A stretch of 64,000 nt of DNA from Nitrospirota bacterium. Its GTDB lineage: Bacteria > Nitrospirota > UBA9217. The position numbers were made by a program, and so were the translations under genes. The stretch is from the NCBI GenBank assembly GCA_029858565.1, contig JAOUEV010000004.1, forward strand, positions 1 to 64,000. Direction: 5' to 3'. Shown piece after piece: positions 18,568 to 26,307 of the stretch; within the stretch, counting starts at the first letter, position 1, and every line of letters begins with the position of its first letter. A model generated the notes under the pieces. It saw nothing but the letters and a program-made list of their open reading frames with translations. It had not been told where the DNA came from and made no database searches.

Positions 18568-19790
18568 CGGACCAGAGAGTAGACGCTCAAAACAGCCCAG
18601 AACAGGATGCGGCCTTCCAAGGCGGAATCCTCAGGGCGATTGGTATGATCAATGCGGCGGTGGCGAACGTGGGCCTTTATTCTTCCGACCATCCGCAGGT
18701 GATCAGGTATATCCAGAACGTCTACGAATCCCTCACGGGCCTGCTCGCGGACAGGCCGGAGATTAATCTGCTGATCATCGGCAAAGATATCGTCGTGGAG
18801 AACAGGCCCGTTGTCGCCGGAGGTTCGAGCGGCGCATATCTCGAACACTTCAGCCGAATACTCGGGGAAAAAGGCGTGGAGCGGCTGACGTTCATCGCGG
18901 GAATGCCTGTCGAAGACCTCCAGGCGCTGATCAACGATCTTGCCGCAGGACCGGAGACGCCGGTCAAAACACGGCCTTCGATCAGGATCGGCAAAGTGGA
19001 GGTGCGGGTCAAAGTCGCCGGGAAACCGCGAGGAGGGGAGCCGCAGGCGGCCGGCGAGGTGGATCCTCTTGTTGCGGCAGCTGCAGCGAGCATTCCCGCC
19101 GATCTGCTTGAGGAACTGAATCAGCTGTCGGCAAAGGAGATGGATGAACTGAAGGAGTTGTATAGCCGCATGAAAAACCACAAGAAAATCAGCGTGCGCG
19201 GCATCGAGGATATCGTAAAGAATTTCATCGGATGCTTCCGCCGTGAAATAAACCCCCTCGGGATTCTTGCGTCCATCAAATCGGCCCACGAATATACCTT
19301 TACGCACGTGGCGAACGTCGGCGTCCTGACCATGAGCCAGGCGGAGCGCATGGGATTCACCGGCGAACACCTGCATAATATCGGCGTGGCGTCGCTGCTG
19401 CACGACGTTGGAAAATTGTTTATCCCCGAGGAGATTTTGGGCAAGCCGGGGATGCTCACGCCGGATGAGCGAAAGATCATGGAAACCCATTCGGTCAAGG
19501 GAGCCCGCTACCTTATCGGTCTCGAGGGCATCCCGAAGCTGGCAGTACTTGCCGCGCTGGAGCATCACATCAAGTTCGACGGAACCGGCTATCCGAGCGT
19601 CCGCGGCGGCTGGAAACCGAACATCATAAGCCAGATCATCTCCGTCGCGGATGTATTTGACGCCATGCGGAGTAAACGCGCCTATCAGGAGGCCCATCCG
19701 CTGGAAAAGATCGAGGGGGTGCTGCGAGGAGGCAGCGGAAAAGCTTTTAATCCGTTGTTGGTGAACCACTTCCTGAAGATGATCAAATAG
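18564..19790 (+). CDS. HD-GYP domain protein (putative c-di-GMP phosphodiesterase)
   Basis: 408 residues. The N-terminal domain (about 20-135) is shared with the upstream HEAT protein. The HD-GYP domain spans about 240-405. H280-D281 are in LLHDVGK; a HxxxH-type metal set and DxxDA are present. The signature motif reads HHIKFDGTGYP (334-344) where HHExxDGxGYP is usual, so the Glu is Ile. GYP itself is intact. It would hydrolyse c-di-GMP if the substitution is tolerated, opposing the diguanylate cyclase two genes upstream. Starts with GTG. Confidence 0.92.
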   Translation: MTDQRVDAQNSPEQDAAFQGGILRAIGMINAAVANVGLYSSDHPQVIRYIQNVYESLTGLLADRPEINLLIIGKDIVVENRPVVAGGSSGAYLEHFSRILGEKGVERLTFIAGMPVEDLQALINDLAAGPETPVKTRPSIRIGKVEVRVKVAGKPRGGEPQAAGEVDPLVAAAAASIPADLLEELNQLSAKEMDELKELYSRMKNHKKISVRGIEDIVKNFIGCFRREINPLGILASIKSAHEYTFTHVANVGVLTMSQAERMGFTGEHLHNIGVASLLHDVGKLFIPEEILGKPGMLTPDERKIMETHSVKGARYLIGLEGIPKLAVLAALEHHIKFDGTGYPSVRGGWKPNIISQIISVADVFDAMRSKRAYQEAHPLEKIEGVLRGGSGKAFNPLLVNHFLKMIK

Positions 19791-19899
19791 TCGCTCGATG
19801 CTAAGGAACAGCACGTTATCGCGACATTAAATATCGCGCAGGCGGTGACGTTCCGCCCTCCGTCTCGGTAAAGTGGCTATAGCGTTTTGACATGATCAC

Positions 19900-20058
19900 T
19901 TACGATAACCGATTCCTTCCTGCTCTCCCAAGTGTTGCACTTCGCAATCGAACTTGCGATTTTAATAAGTCGTCTGCCTTGACTTGTTTATTGTGAACGT
20001 ACGTTTCCAACGTAACAATCGGCCCTCCATGGCCCATAAGATGAGCCAGCGCGGCCAT
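19900..20058 (-). pseudogene. C-terminal remnant of a tyrosine recombinase/integrase
   Basis: Read on the minus strand, 52 codons from 20058 down to a TAA at 19902-19900 encode LAHLMGHGGPIVTLETYVHNK near the start. This matches the box II region of phage-type integrases (LxxLxGH-S-xxTTxxYxH), with the catalytic His (GH) and nucleophile Tyr (TYVH) present. The Arg-containing catalytic core and N-terminal DNA-binding domains are missing; upstream codons run into stops. It looks like a decayed end of a mobile element. Confidence 0.72.
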
Positions 20059-20068
20059 ACCGTTGTGT

Positions 20069-20088
20069 TAATCTGTGGTTTCAACTGC
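20069..20088. repeat. Copy of GCAGTTGAAACCACAGATTA repeat
   Basis: On the minus strand this reads GCAGTTGAAACCACAGATTA, identical to 47687-47709 except for a three-base insertion there. Part of a dispersed intergenic repeat family. Confidence 0.6.
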
Positions 20089-20123
20089 TTTTTTAGGTTA
20101 ATCCGCATTCGCAAGGCATGACA

Positions 20124-20154
20124 ACCTGCCGGTTCCGAAGACCGGCAGGTTTTT
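20124..20154 (+). terminator. Rho-independent terminator
   Basis: Perfect 10-bp stem ACCTGCCGGT/ACCGGCAGGT (20124-20133 with 20141-20150), 7-base loop, then TTTT. Oriented to end plus-strand transcription, i.e. the Kai/c-di-GMP block or a lost gene between. Confidence 0.85.
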
Positions 20155-20302
20155 CTTTGTTCCACTCCAAAAAATATTTTACTTTTCCCGCTGATTCCTG
20201 TAAACTCACGTCATTCAGTTCTAGGGGAAACCGATTGAAATAATAGGTTTTCCTCTCCTTCCGCAGCAGTAAAAACAACCGAAGTTTTTCGAGGTCCCAT
20301 AC

Positions 20303-20713
20303 ATGACGGAGCAGCAGAAAAGCCGTCTTGCAGCGACCCTGGCAGGTGTGCTCGGGCTCCTTTCAGTCAAGGAAGGGGGCATGGTCCTGCTCGGCCTCAC
20401 GACCAAGGCCTACACCGTCCTTCCCTGGCTGGTCTGGTACAATGTCCTGCTCGGCATGACGTCCGTGATCGCGGCGATCGGCCTGTGGCAGCAGCGTGCC
20501 TGGGCCGTCCGGGTTGCGGGTGCAACGATCGTGTCGCTCCATGGCGTGGTGCTGCTGCTTCTGGTGGTGCTGTATGCCTTTGGAGTAAACGTGGCAGTCG
20601 CGAGCATCCTGGCGATGCTCATGCGCACGGCGGTCTGGGCGGGGATTTTGTTGCTGACCAGGGAAACGGCTCGGGGAGAAAACGGCGGCGGCGTAACAGG
20701 AAAAGAAGAGTAA
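20303..20713 (+). CDS. Small four-helix membrane protein, function unknown
   Basis: 136 residues with four predicted membrane segments (about 8-30, 38-62, 68-92, 95-118) and a charged Gly/Glu C-terminal tail. No known catalytic motif is seen. The arrangement resembles short DUF-type inner-membrane proteins. It lies 30 bases before the LapA-like gene and may form an operon with it. The ribosome site is poor (GAGG 12 bases upstream). Confidence 0.7.
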   Translation: MTEQQKSRLAATLAGVLGLLSVKEGGMVLLGLTTKAYTVLPWLVWYNVLLGMTSVIAAIGLWQQRAWAVRVAGATIVSLHGVVLLLLVVLYAFGVNVAVASILAMLMRTAVWAGILLLTRETARGENGGGVTGKEE

Positions 20714-20742
20714 TCTCAGGCGTCCACGGGAGAGGGGATCCT

Positions 20743-20991
20743 ATGCCGATGTTCATCCTGATGCTGATCATTGCCGCGCTCGTGGCGATCTTCTCGGTCC
20801 AGAACGCGGCGCCGGTGACGATCGCCTTCCTTGCCTGGACCTTCCAGGCCTCCCTCGCGATCGTGATCCTGCTCTCCACGGTCATGGGCGTCGTCCTGGC
20901 ATCTGCCGCATTCATGCTGCTGCGCCTGAAGCGCGCCATGCGGGCAAAGGGCGCGGGCAAGGGCGCGGCAGGGGAGAAAAAAGAGTTCTAG
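20743..20991 (+). CDS. LapA/DUF1049-like small membrane protein
   Basis: 82 residues with two membrane helices (about 3-22 and 32-55) joined by the conserved FSVQNAAPVTIAFLAWTFQ-type turn of the DUF1049/LapA family, then a basic tail. Family members help assemble lipopolysaccharide; the role here is not known. Start ATG 20743 has AGAGGGG just upstream. The reading frame is open further upstream (to 20485) but that part is a shadow of the preceding gene. Confidence 0.85.
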   Translation: MPMFILMLIIAALVAIFSVQNAAPVTIAFLAWTFQASLAIVILLSTVMGVVLASAAFMLLRLKRAMRAKGAGKGAAGEKKEF

Positions 20992-21064
20992 GGCAATGCC
21001 CCGGTCCTACGGGTGCTTCCAGCCAAGAGCGCAAGTTCGCGAGGGGCCGAGGCGCTGCTGCCGT

Positions 21065-21439
21065 ATGCCGCACTATTTTTTTATGAACGCTCTTGTCCTT
21101 GAATTCACCGACGACGTGACGCAGGAAACAGCGCATTTCTACGAAGACCGGAACGACTGGCTGCTGGTGCCCCGGGGCGACTACCTCGGCATGGTCGAGG
21201 CTGCCCGGACCGTGCACGCGGAGTGGACCCTGCGGGAGGGCGCGGAGTTCCTGTGCGAGACCTGCAGGTCGTTCAACATCCCGGCCAAGGCGCTCCACTA
21301 CCTCCTGACCCACATCGCCGACGCAAAGCCCGAGATCGTTGTGGACGGAGACCTGCTGCATGAGATCAACCGCCGGCTGGTCCGGCCCTATCCCATGGGC
21401 GACGAGGACTGCGTGGCTTATAACGAGGGTGATCGATGA
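21065..21439 (+). CDS. Hypothetical protein
   Basis: 124 residues from ATG 21065; the frame is open back to 20996 and an ATG at 21083 is also possible, with no clear ribosome site for any. The composition is that of a real soluble acidic protein (FTDDVTQETAHFYEDRNDW..., one CETC motif near the middle that could bind metal or form a disulphide). I recognise no family. It follows the LapA-like gene closely. Confidence 0.55.
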   Translation: MPHYFFMNALVLEFTDDVTQETAHFYEDRNDWLLVPRGDYLGMVEAARTVHAEWTLREGAEFLCETCRSFNIPAKALHYLLTHIADAKPEIVVDGDLLHEINRRLVRPYPMGDEDCVAYNEGDR

Positions 21440-21563
21440 CCGGGCTCTTGCGCAGACCAGCATCGAGCTTCAAACAGGTGACAGAGTGCTTATCGCTCCC
21501 TTCGCAGATCCCGATGGTAAGGATTATGCAAAGGTCCTGCGGATCATCGAACTGAACGCATGA
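21429..21563 (+). CDS. Possible 44-residue protein overlapping the previous gene
   Basis: GTG 21429 to TGA 21561-21563, overlapping the preceding stop by 11 bases. The C-terminal part (LQTGDRVLIAPFADPDGKDYAKVLRIIEL) reads like a small beta-barrel (SH3/KOW-like) fragment. A GAGG lies directly before the GTG. It may be a genuine coupled small protein or a frameshifted tail of the upstream gene. Confidence 0.35.
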   Translation: MIDDRALAQTSIELQTGDRVLIAPFADPDGKDYAKVLRIIELNA

Positions 21564-21774
21564 GACTCAGGACAGTTCATCAATAATTGAAAGATTGCGC
21601 GTCTTGTTCGGTCCGCTTACGCCTACCCTAAAAATCCCCCATCTCTTTACGGTTACCCTTGCCTCGTTATCCTCCGGGCAGGGGCAAAAAACATAAGGAA
21701 TCGTTGTTTCCAGAACGAAACGAACCTAGATGGTCAGGCTGAAATAGGGATTAACATATGCATTAAAACATAAT

Positions 21775-23028
21775 TCAGTGCTTACCACGGTTGTTGGTTT
21801 TGTGGCAGTGGGCTGGTCTTCTACCGAGTGTTTCTGCCGCAACGATGAACATGGCGGCGTTCCAGGACTGGCCTGCCATTCCCAGCGGCTTTCCTGACTT
21901 CCCGTGCAGCCATTCGTTGAACTCCCAGCCGTTCAAGCGGCAGGCTTGTGCGTAGCGTTCCAACTCCTTTCGGGCCACTTCTTTCCTTCCGAGCTTCGCC
22001 AACAACAGCACCCAGAACCCGGCCACATAGGGCCAAATTCCGCCATTGTGGTACTGGTAGGGCATGTTCTGCTTGTGTCGCTCCATGTAGGGTCGCCAGA
22101 AACAACTTTTCCGCTGGATTGGAGAAAGCAGGGTCCGGATGGGCCAGGGTTGGTTCGCACGACGCTTCAGAATGCGGTCGACGATAATCTCCTGCTTTTC
22201 CCTCGTGGGAACGTCGAAGAGACAGGCAAGGATGTTGCCGTACACATCCACATCCTCACCCCAGAATGAAAAGTTCACGAAGCTGAGATAGAAATCCCGT
22301 TGCTCGGCTCCGCATTTCACGTAATCCGTCAGGACCTTCACCCTGCGGTGCTCGTGGCAGGACTTGTCAAAAGGGAAAAAGATATGCCGGAAGAAGTGGC
22401 GGGTTTTCGCGGCGGTCGGGATTCCGTATCGTTTCTTGACGGCGTACCATAGAGCATTGGAGTAAAGCACAAAGCCCGAGCGGGGCATAATGTCGGCCCA
22501 GTCGCTTGCTTCGTTCTGCTGTATGAGGAACATCCCCTGGTGTTCTTGGCAAAAAAGCCACGAAAGGGCTCTGGCGATGTTCGCTTCCAATCTTTTCCTG
22601 AGGCCTGCAGAGGGGATTGCACGGTCAAAGTGGTCCACTGCATAGAGCCACCAGAGCGTGGCGTCGATGCAGCCGGAGTACCAGAAGTCGGACTCCCTGT
22701 TCTCGGGCTTCACATATTTCGGGATCTGGCCGTTCGGTGCCTGGTACCGGGCGAGGGTCAAGAGCCCCTTCTTTGCGTGATCGATGAGTCCCTTGTCACC
22801 TGAAGCGACCATGCCGAGGCAGCAGATTGCGGCATCTCTGCCGAAGATGCTGGCGTAGTTGCGGTCCACGGATTTCCTTGTCCGCGCAGCTGCGATCACG
22901 CCCTGTGCATGGCAGTTACTCTTGAGCAGTGCCAGCGAACGGTCATAACATTCGGTGATGATGTCGGTCTTGTAAGATATCATATTTACCAAGGGAACGT
23001 ATTGCGCATCCTTGAATGCTGTTAGCAT
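21775..23028 (-). CDS. (alpha/alpha)6-barrel glycosidase, GH100/amylo-1,6-glucosidase-like
   Basis: 417 residues from ATG 23028. The open frame extends to 23229, but that extension looks non-coding and overlaps a consensus promoter on the other strand. Features typical of six-hairpin glycosidases: an N-terminal YASIFGRDAAICCLGM segment (GRD), QAPNGQIPKYV, DATLWWL, a central SDWADIMPRSGF motif (DWAD) and C-terminal YHNGGIWPYVAGFWVLLLAK and GQSWNAAMFIVA. These recall GH100 invertases and the debranching amylo-1,6-glucosidase domain. No signal peptide is seen, so probably cytoplasmic. Divergent from the glycogen/trehalose cluster, which suggests a role in alpha-glucan or sucrose turnover. The exact substrate cannot be read from sequence. 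Confidence 0.78.
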   Translation of the reverse strand: MLTAFKDAQYVPLVNMISYKTDIITECYDRSLALLKSNCHAQGVIAAARTRKSVDRNYASIFGRDAAICCLGMVASGDKGLIDHAKKGLLTLARYQAPNGQIPKYVKPENRESDFWYSGCIDATLWWLYAVDHFDRAIPSAGLRKRLEANIARALSWLFCQEHQGMFLIQQNEASDWADIMPRSGFVLYSNALWYAVKKRYGIPTAAKTRHFFRHIFFPFDKSCHEHRRVKVLTDYVKCGAEQRDFYLSFVNFSFWGEDVDVYGNILACLFDVPTREKQEIIVDRILKRRANQPWPIRTLLSPIQRKSCFWRPYMERHKQNMPYQYHNGGIWPYVAGFWVLLLAKLGRKEVARKELERYAQACRLNGWEFNEWLHGKSGKPLGMAGQSWNAAMFIVAAETLGRRPAHCHKTNNRGKH

Positions 23029-23185
23029 AGCAGGAAACGTTGAATTATGTAAGGAGTTTGATAGAGCCAGGGCTGGCGCTTGAGGCTGATTTCCGAGGGT
23101 GGATTGATCGTGCGGATCGCATCCTGGCCTGGGTCGCGCTTGAGATCCGGTCCAGTATTGGCCGAGGAGAAGTGCGCCTTCATTG

Positions 23186-23214
23186 TTGACAATTTGCGCA
23201 AAACTGTTTATAAT
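23186..23214 (+). promoter_or_regulatory. Perfect-consensus sigma-70 promoter
   Basis: TTGACA at 23186-23191, exactly 17 bases of spacer, TATAAT at 23209-23214. Transcription should start near 23221 and run toward the receiver-like gene and glgE. It lies between the divergent glycosidase gene and that block. Confidence 0.8.
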
Positions 23215-23578
23215 TTGCATACAAATCATTTGAGTGCAAATGTAAGTCTTTTTGTCCGTTAGGACTGATGTGTGTTACGGTGGCGCGGAAAAAGCTTGCC
23301 GCTATCACGTTGGGTGACCGGTCGGGACAGACCGAATACGACTTTACTGAGATACGGTATAGATTAAAGCAGTTCATCAGATCGTCCGCTGCATCCGCCT
23401 AAGATTCCACGTGAACCACCATCCGCAGACCTGGTACTGGAACTGCGATATATGCGGAACGCGTGGAGGAGCATTGGATGGACGATTATGACAAAAGAAC
23501 CTCGCCAGGGACCGTCTGGCGACCGAGGGAGCGGTGGCGGCCTGATGCGCATCGAGATCTGGAACAGGAGGAGTTCGC
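23215..23578 (+). other. Long leader after consensus promoter
   Basis: About 360 bases between the predicted transcription start and the next confident ATG. A 44-codon frame (23268-23402) is present with only a weak ribosome site; I recognise no protein family in it. GC-rich segments around 23280-23340 could fold. This could be a structured leader, a small RNA or a decayed gene. Confidence 0.4.
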
Positions 23579-23989
23579 ATGAACAACATCCTGTATATAA
23601 ACTGTACCGCAAAACCGCAAGACCGATACGGCAAAGTGCTGCGCGAGGCCGGATACCGCGTCCACAGCGGAACTTGGGCAGAGCTCATGCCCCGCATGCG
23701 CAACGGCACCTTGTCCGCCCAACTGGTACTAGCTGTGTGTAAAATACTAAATGCAGAGACGGGTGAGCGACTGCGGACGTTAACGCGGGCAGCTCGATCG
23801 GTGCCTTGTGTCCTTGTAAGTGAGGGGATGACCGTGGAGTCCTATCTTCGGGCCCAGGCTCTCGGTATTTCCGAGTACCTTTGCGAGCCTGTCGACGATG
23901 ACGAATTGCTGAGGGTTGTGAGCGCATTGATGCAGAGCTTCCAGCAGCGGAAGCAATCCGCCGCCGCTCGATCGGCGGGCTGCTGCTAG
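23579..23989 (+). CDS. Degenerate receiver-like protein
   Basis: 136 residues. The fold pattern matches a response-regulator receiver (N-terminal strand NILYINC, central VPCVLVSEGM, LGISEYLCEPVDDDELLRVV as in KPxxxxxL). The N-terminal acidic pair is absent (INCTAK), the acceptor strand reads LVLAVC without Asp, and the Lys-Pro is E-P. Phosphorylation is therefore unlikely; it is better viewed as a pseudo-receiver or adaptor. Strong CAGGAGGAG ribosome site. First gene after the consensus promoter and before glgE, so it may regulate the sugar cluster (inference). Confidence 0.75.
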   Translation: MNNILYINCTAKPQDRYGKVLREAGYRVHSGTWAELMPRMRNGTLSAQLVLAVCKILNAETGERLRTLTRAARSVPCVLVSEGMTVESYLRAQALGISEYLCEPVDDDELLRVVSALMQSFQQRKQSAAARSAGCC

Positions 23990-24159
23990 GTCAGGACGCA
24001 TGCCCGGCATCGGTCCTGCGAGTCGCGCTTTGTATGGTAAATGTCATTCGGTATCTGATATACTTTTGCGAAAGCGGCTGCATGCGCGCAGCAGAGGGCG
24101 ATGGCCGTCCATTGTCCGTGCATGAAGAGGTTCCCACCGCAAAGAAAGGAACTGCCTGC

Positions 24160-26154
24160 GTGATCGAGGAAGGAAGAAGACGGGTCGTGATCGAGAACGT
24201 GAAGCCCGAGATAGAAGGCGGGACTTTCCCTGCCAAGCGGGTTGTCGGGGAGAAGGTCGAAGTGACCGCTGACATCTTCTCCGATGGCCATGATTCGCTT
24301 TCGGCCCGGATGCTCTATCGCCGGGCAGCAGATCCGTCCTGGACCGCCGTGGCCATGCTGCCGCGGGTGAACGACCGGTGGTGCGCTGAGTTCACGGTTG
24401 CCGAGATGGGTTCCTACGTTTATACCGTGGAAGGATGGGTGGACCATTTCCGGACCTGGCAGCGCGATCTTAAGAAAAAGCACGAGGCCGGGCAGGACCT
24501 GCGCGTGGATCTCATGACAGGCCTGAAGCTCGTGGCGAGAACCGTCGATCGCGCGGTCGACGAAAAAGGCCGGCAGTCGATCTCCTTGCTCAAGGTCCAG
24601 TTCGAAAAGGCGATCGGCAGGAGCGATGCAGAGGCTGTCGCGCTCGCCTTGGGGCAGGAGCTGACGGTCCTGATGGAACGCTATCCGGACCGGAACTATG
24701 CCGTCATGTACGGGAGAGAACTGGAAGTGATCGTGGATCCGCCGAAGGCGCTTTTCAGCACGTGGTACGAATTCTTCCCTCGGTCGGTCCGGCCGGAGAG
24801 GGGAACGCATGGAACCTTCAGGGACTGCGAGAAGTTCCTGCCCTATGTGGCCAGCATGGGTTTCGACGTCATCTATCTTCCTCCAATCCATCCCATCGGC
24901 ACGACGAAGCGAAAGGGGAAGAACAACGCCACGGAGGCTTCACTCGACGATATCGGCAGTCCCTGGGCCATTGGCAGCGCCGAGGGCGGCCACGATGCCG
25001 TGCATCCCGAGCTCGGAACGCCGGAGGACCTCGAGCGCTTTGTCAAGAAGGCCAGGGATCTGGGCATCGATGTTGCTCTCGACCTCGCTCTCCAGTGTTC
25101 ACCGGACCATCCCTATGTGAAGGATCATCCGAATTGGTTCCGGCACAGGCCTGACGGGACCGTTCAGTTCGCCGAGAATCCGCCGAAGAAGTACGAGGAC
25201 ATCTACCCGCTGAACTTCGAGTCCGAGGACTGGCAGGGGCTCTGGCAGGATATCCGGCGGGTGGTGCTGTTCTGGATCGCGAAAGGCGTTCGCATCTTCC
25301 GCGTGGACAATCCCCACACCAAGCCTTTTGTCTTCTGGCAGTGGCTTATCACCGACATAAGGAAAGTGCATCCCGAGGTGTTCTTCCTTGCGGAAGCGTT
25401 CACGCGGCCCAAGATCATGTACCGCCTGGGCAAGGTAGGGTTCGCCCAGTCCTATACGTATTTCACCTGGCGATATACCAAACGGGAGTTCCTGGAGTAT
25501 CTGATAGAGCTGACGCGCAGCGACCTCCGGGACCTCTATCGGCCGAACTTCTGGCCGAACACGCCGGACATCCTTCCCGAGCATCTGCAGTACGGCGGGA
25601 GGCCTGCTTTTATCATGCGTTATCTTCTGGCAGCCACGCTTTCGTCGAATGTCGGTATCTACGGCCCTGCTTTCGAACTCTGTGTGAACGAACCGGTATC
25701 GGGCAAGGAAGAATATCTTCACTCGGAGAAGTACGAAATCAAACATTGGGACCTCGACGACCCGAAGAGTCTGAAAGACGTGATCACGCGGATCAACCGC
25801 ATTCGGCGGGAGAACAAGGCACTCCAGACCACCTGGAACCTAGAGTTCTACGAGACCGACAACGACAACCTGTTCTGCTACGGCAAATCCTCTGAAGACG
25901 GGGAGAATAGCCTGATCATTGCAGTGAATCTCGATCCGTTCCATACCCAGTCAGGCTGGGTGACGATTCCGGTGAAGGAACTGGGGCTTGGTGAGCATCA
26001 GCCATTCCTGGTGCACGACCTGATCGGCGACGACAAGTACATATGGGAAGGGGCTCGGAACTTCCTGGAGATCAATCCTGCGGTGATGCCGGGGAATATC
26101 TTCCGGGTGCGGAAGAAACTGAAACGCGAGACGGATTTTGATTATTTTTTGTGA
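24160..26154 (+). CDS. glgE: Alpha-1,4-glucan:maltose-1-phosphate maltosyltransferase GlgE
   Basis: 664 residues from GTG 24160 (AAGGA nine bases upstream, protein begins just before the conserved RRVVIENVKPEIEGG). Longer starts at 24034 and 24082 add atypical residues. N-terminal beta domain (about 5-100), helical insert, GH13 barrel (about 195-540) and C-terminal beta domain. Nucleophile D383 in FRVDNPHTKP and acid E412 in LAEAFTRP, 29 apart as in S. coelicolor GlgE (D394/E423). Transfers maltose from maltose-1-phosphate onto alpha-glucan ends. The donor can come from the TreS-maltokinase fusion encoded next. Confidence 0.95.
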   Translation: MIEEGRRRVVIENVKPEIEGGTFPAKRVVGEKVEVTADIFSDGHDSLSARMLYRRAADPSWTAVAMLPRVNDRWCAEFTVAEMGSYVYTVEGWVDHFRTWQRDLKKKHEAGQDLRVDLMTGLKLVARTVDRAVDEKGRQSISLLKVQFEKAIGRSDAEAVALALGQELTVLMERYPDRNYAVMYGRELEVIVDPPKALFSTWYEFFPRSVRPERGTHGTFRDCEKFLPYVASMGFDVIYLPPIHPIGTTKRKGKNNATEASLDDIGSPWAIGSAEGGHDAVHPELGTPEDLERFVKKARDLGIDVALDLALQCSPDHPYVKDHPNWFRHRPDGTVQFAENPPKKYEDIYPLNFESEDWQGLWQDIRRVVLFWIAKGVRIFRVDNPHTKPFVFWQWLITDIRKVHPEVFFLAEAFTRPKIMYRLGKVGFAQSYTYFTWRYTKREFLEYLIELTRSDLRDLYRPNFWPNTPDILPEHLQYGGRPAFIMRYLLAATLSSNVGIYGPAFELCVNEPVSGKEEYLHSEKYEIKHWDLDDPKSLKDVITRINRIRRENKALQTTWNLEFYETDNDNLFCYGKSSEDGENSLIIAVNLDPFHTQSGWVTIPVKELGLGEHQPFLVHDLIGDDKYIWEGARNFLEINPAVMPGNIFRVRKKLKRETDFDYFL

Positions 26155-26175
26155 GAGGAGTGGCAATATTGAAAA

Positions 26176-26297
26176 CTTTGACACGGAAGAATCGGATAAA
26201 GGCTTTGATAAAGCCGGATTAAAGCCGGAAAGTTGTTAAAAAGGCTTTGATTCATCATGCTTTTTCATGGATATTAATCCTCCTTTTCCGTGTAAAG
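26176..26297. repeat. MITE-like inverted repeat element upstream of treS
   Basis: Ends CTTTGACACGGAA (26176-26188) and its near-complement TTCCGTGTAAAG (26286-26297) enclose about 100 bases with further internal direct repeats of GGCTTTGAT and AAAGCCGGA. It shares its ends with the element at 31982-32149. The right end stops 10 bases before the treS ATG, so it forms the gene's leader. Confidence 0.65.
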
Positions 26298-26307
26298 TTA
26301 AAACTAT

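Larger units (their letters stand above)
19791..20302. other. Accessory intergenic region with integrase remnant and terminator
   Basis: 512 bases of lower-GC sequence without an intact gene. It contains a 52-codon tyrosine-recombinase C-terminus on the minus strand (19900-20058), a short repeat copy (20069-20088) and a rho-independent terminator (20124-20154). Confidence 0.7.

Noticed and set aside
21564-21774. Gap between the small unknown gene and the glycosidase
   Set aside because: Searched for RNA genes, terminators and small ORFs; nothing convincing.
23029-23229. N-terminal extension of the minus-strand glycosidase
   Set aside because: The 67 extra residues look random and the codons overlap a perfect promoter on the plus strand; conserved sequence begins after Met at 23028.
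23268-23402. 44-codon frame after the consensus promoter
   Set aside because: Weak ribosome site and no recognisable family. Kept only as a note within the leader description.
23477-23545. Short frame with GGAGGAG just before the receiver-like gene
   Set aside because: Only 22 codons, no hydrophobic segment or recognisable motif; the same purine run can occur by chance.
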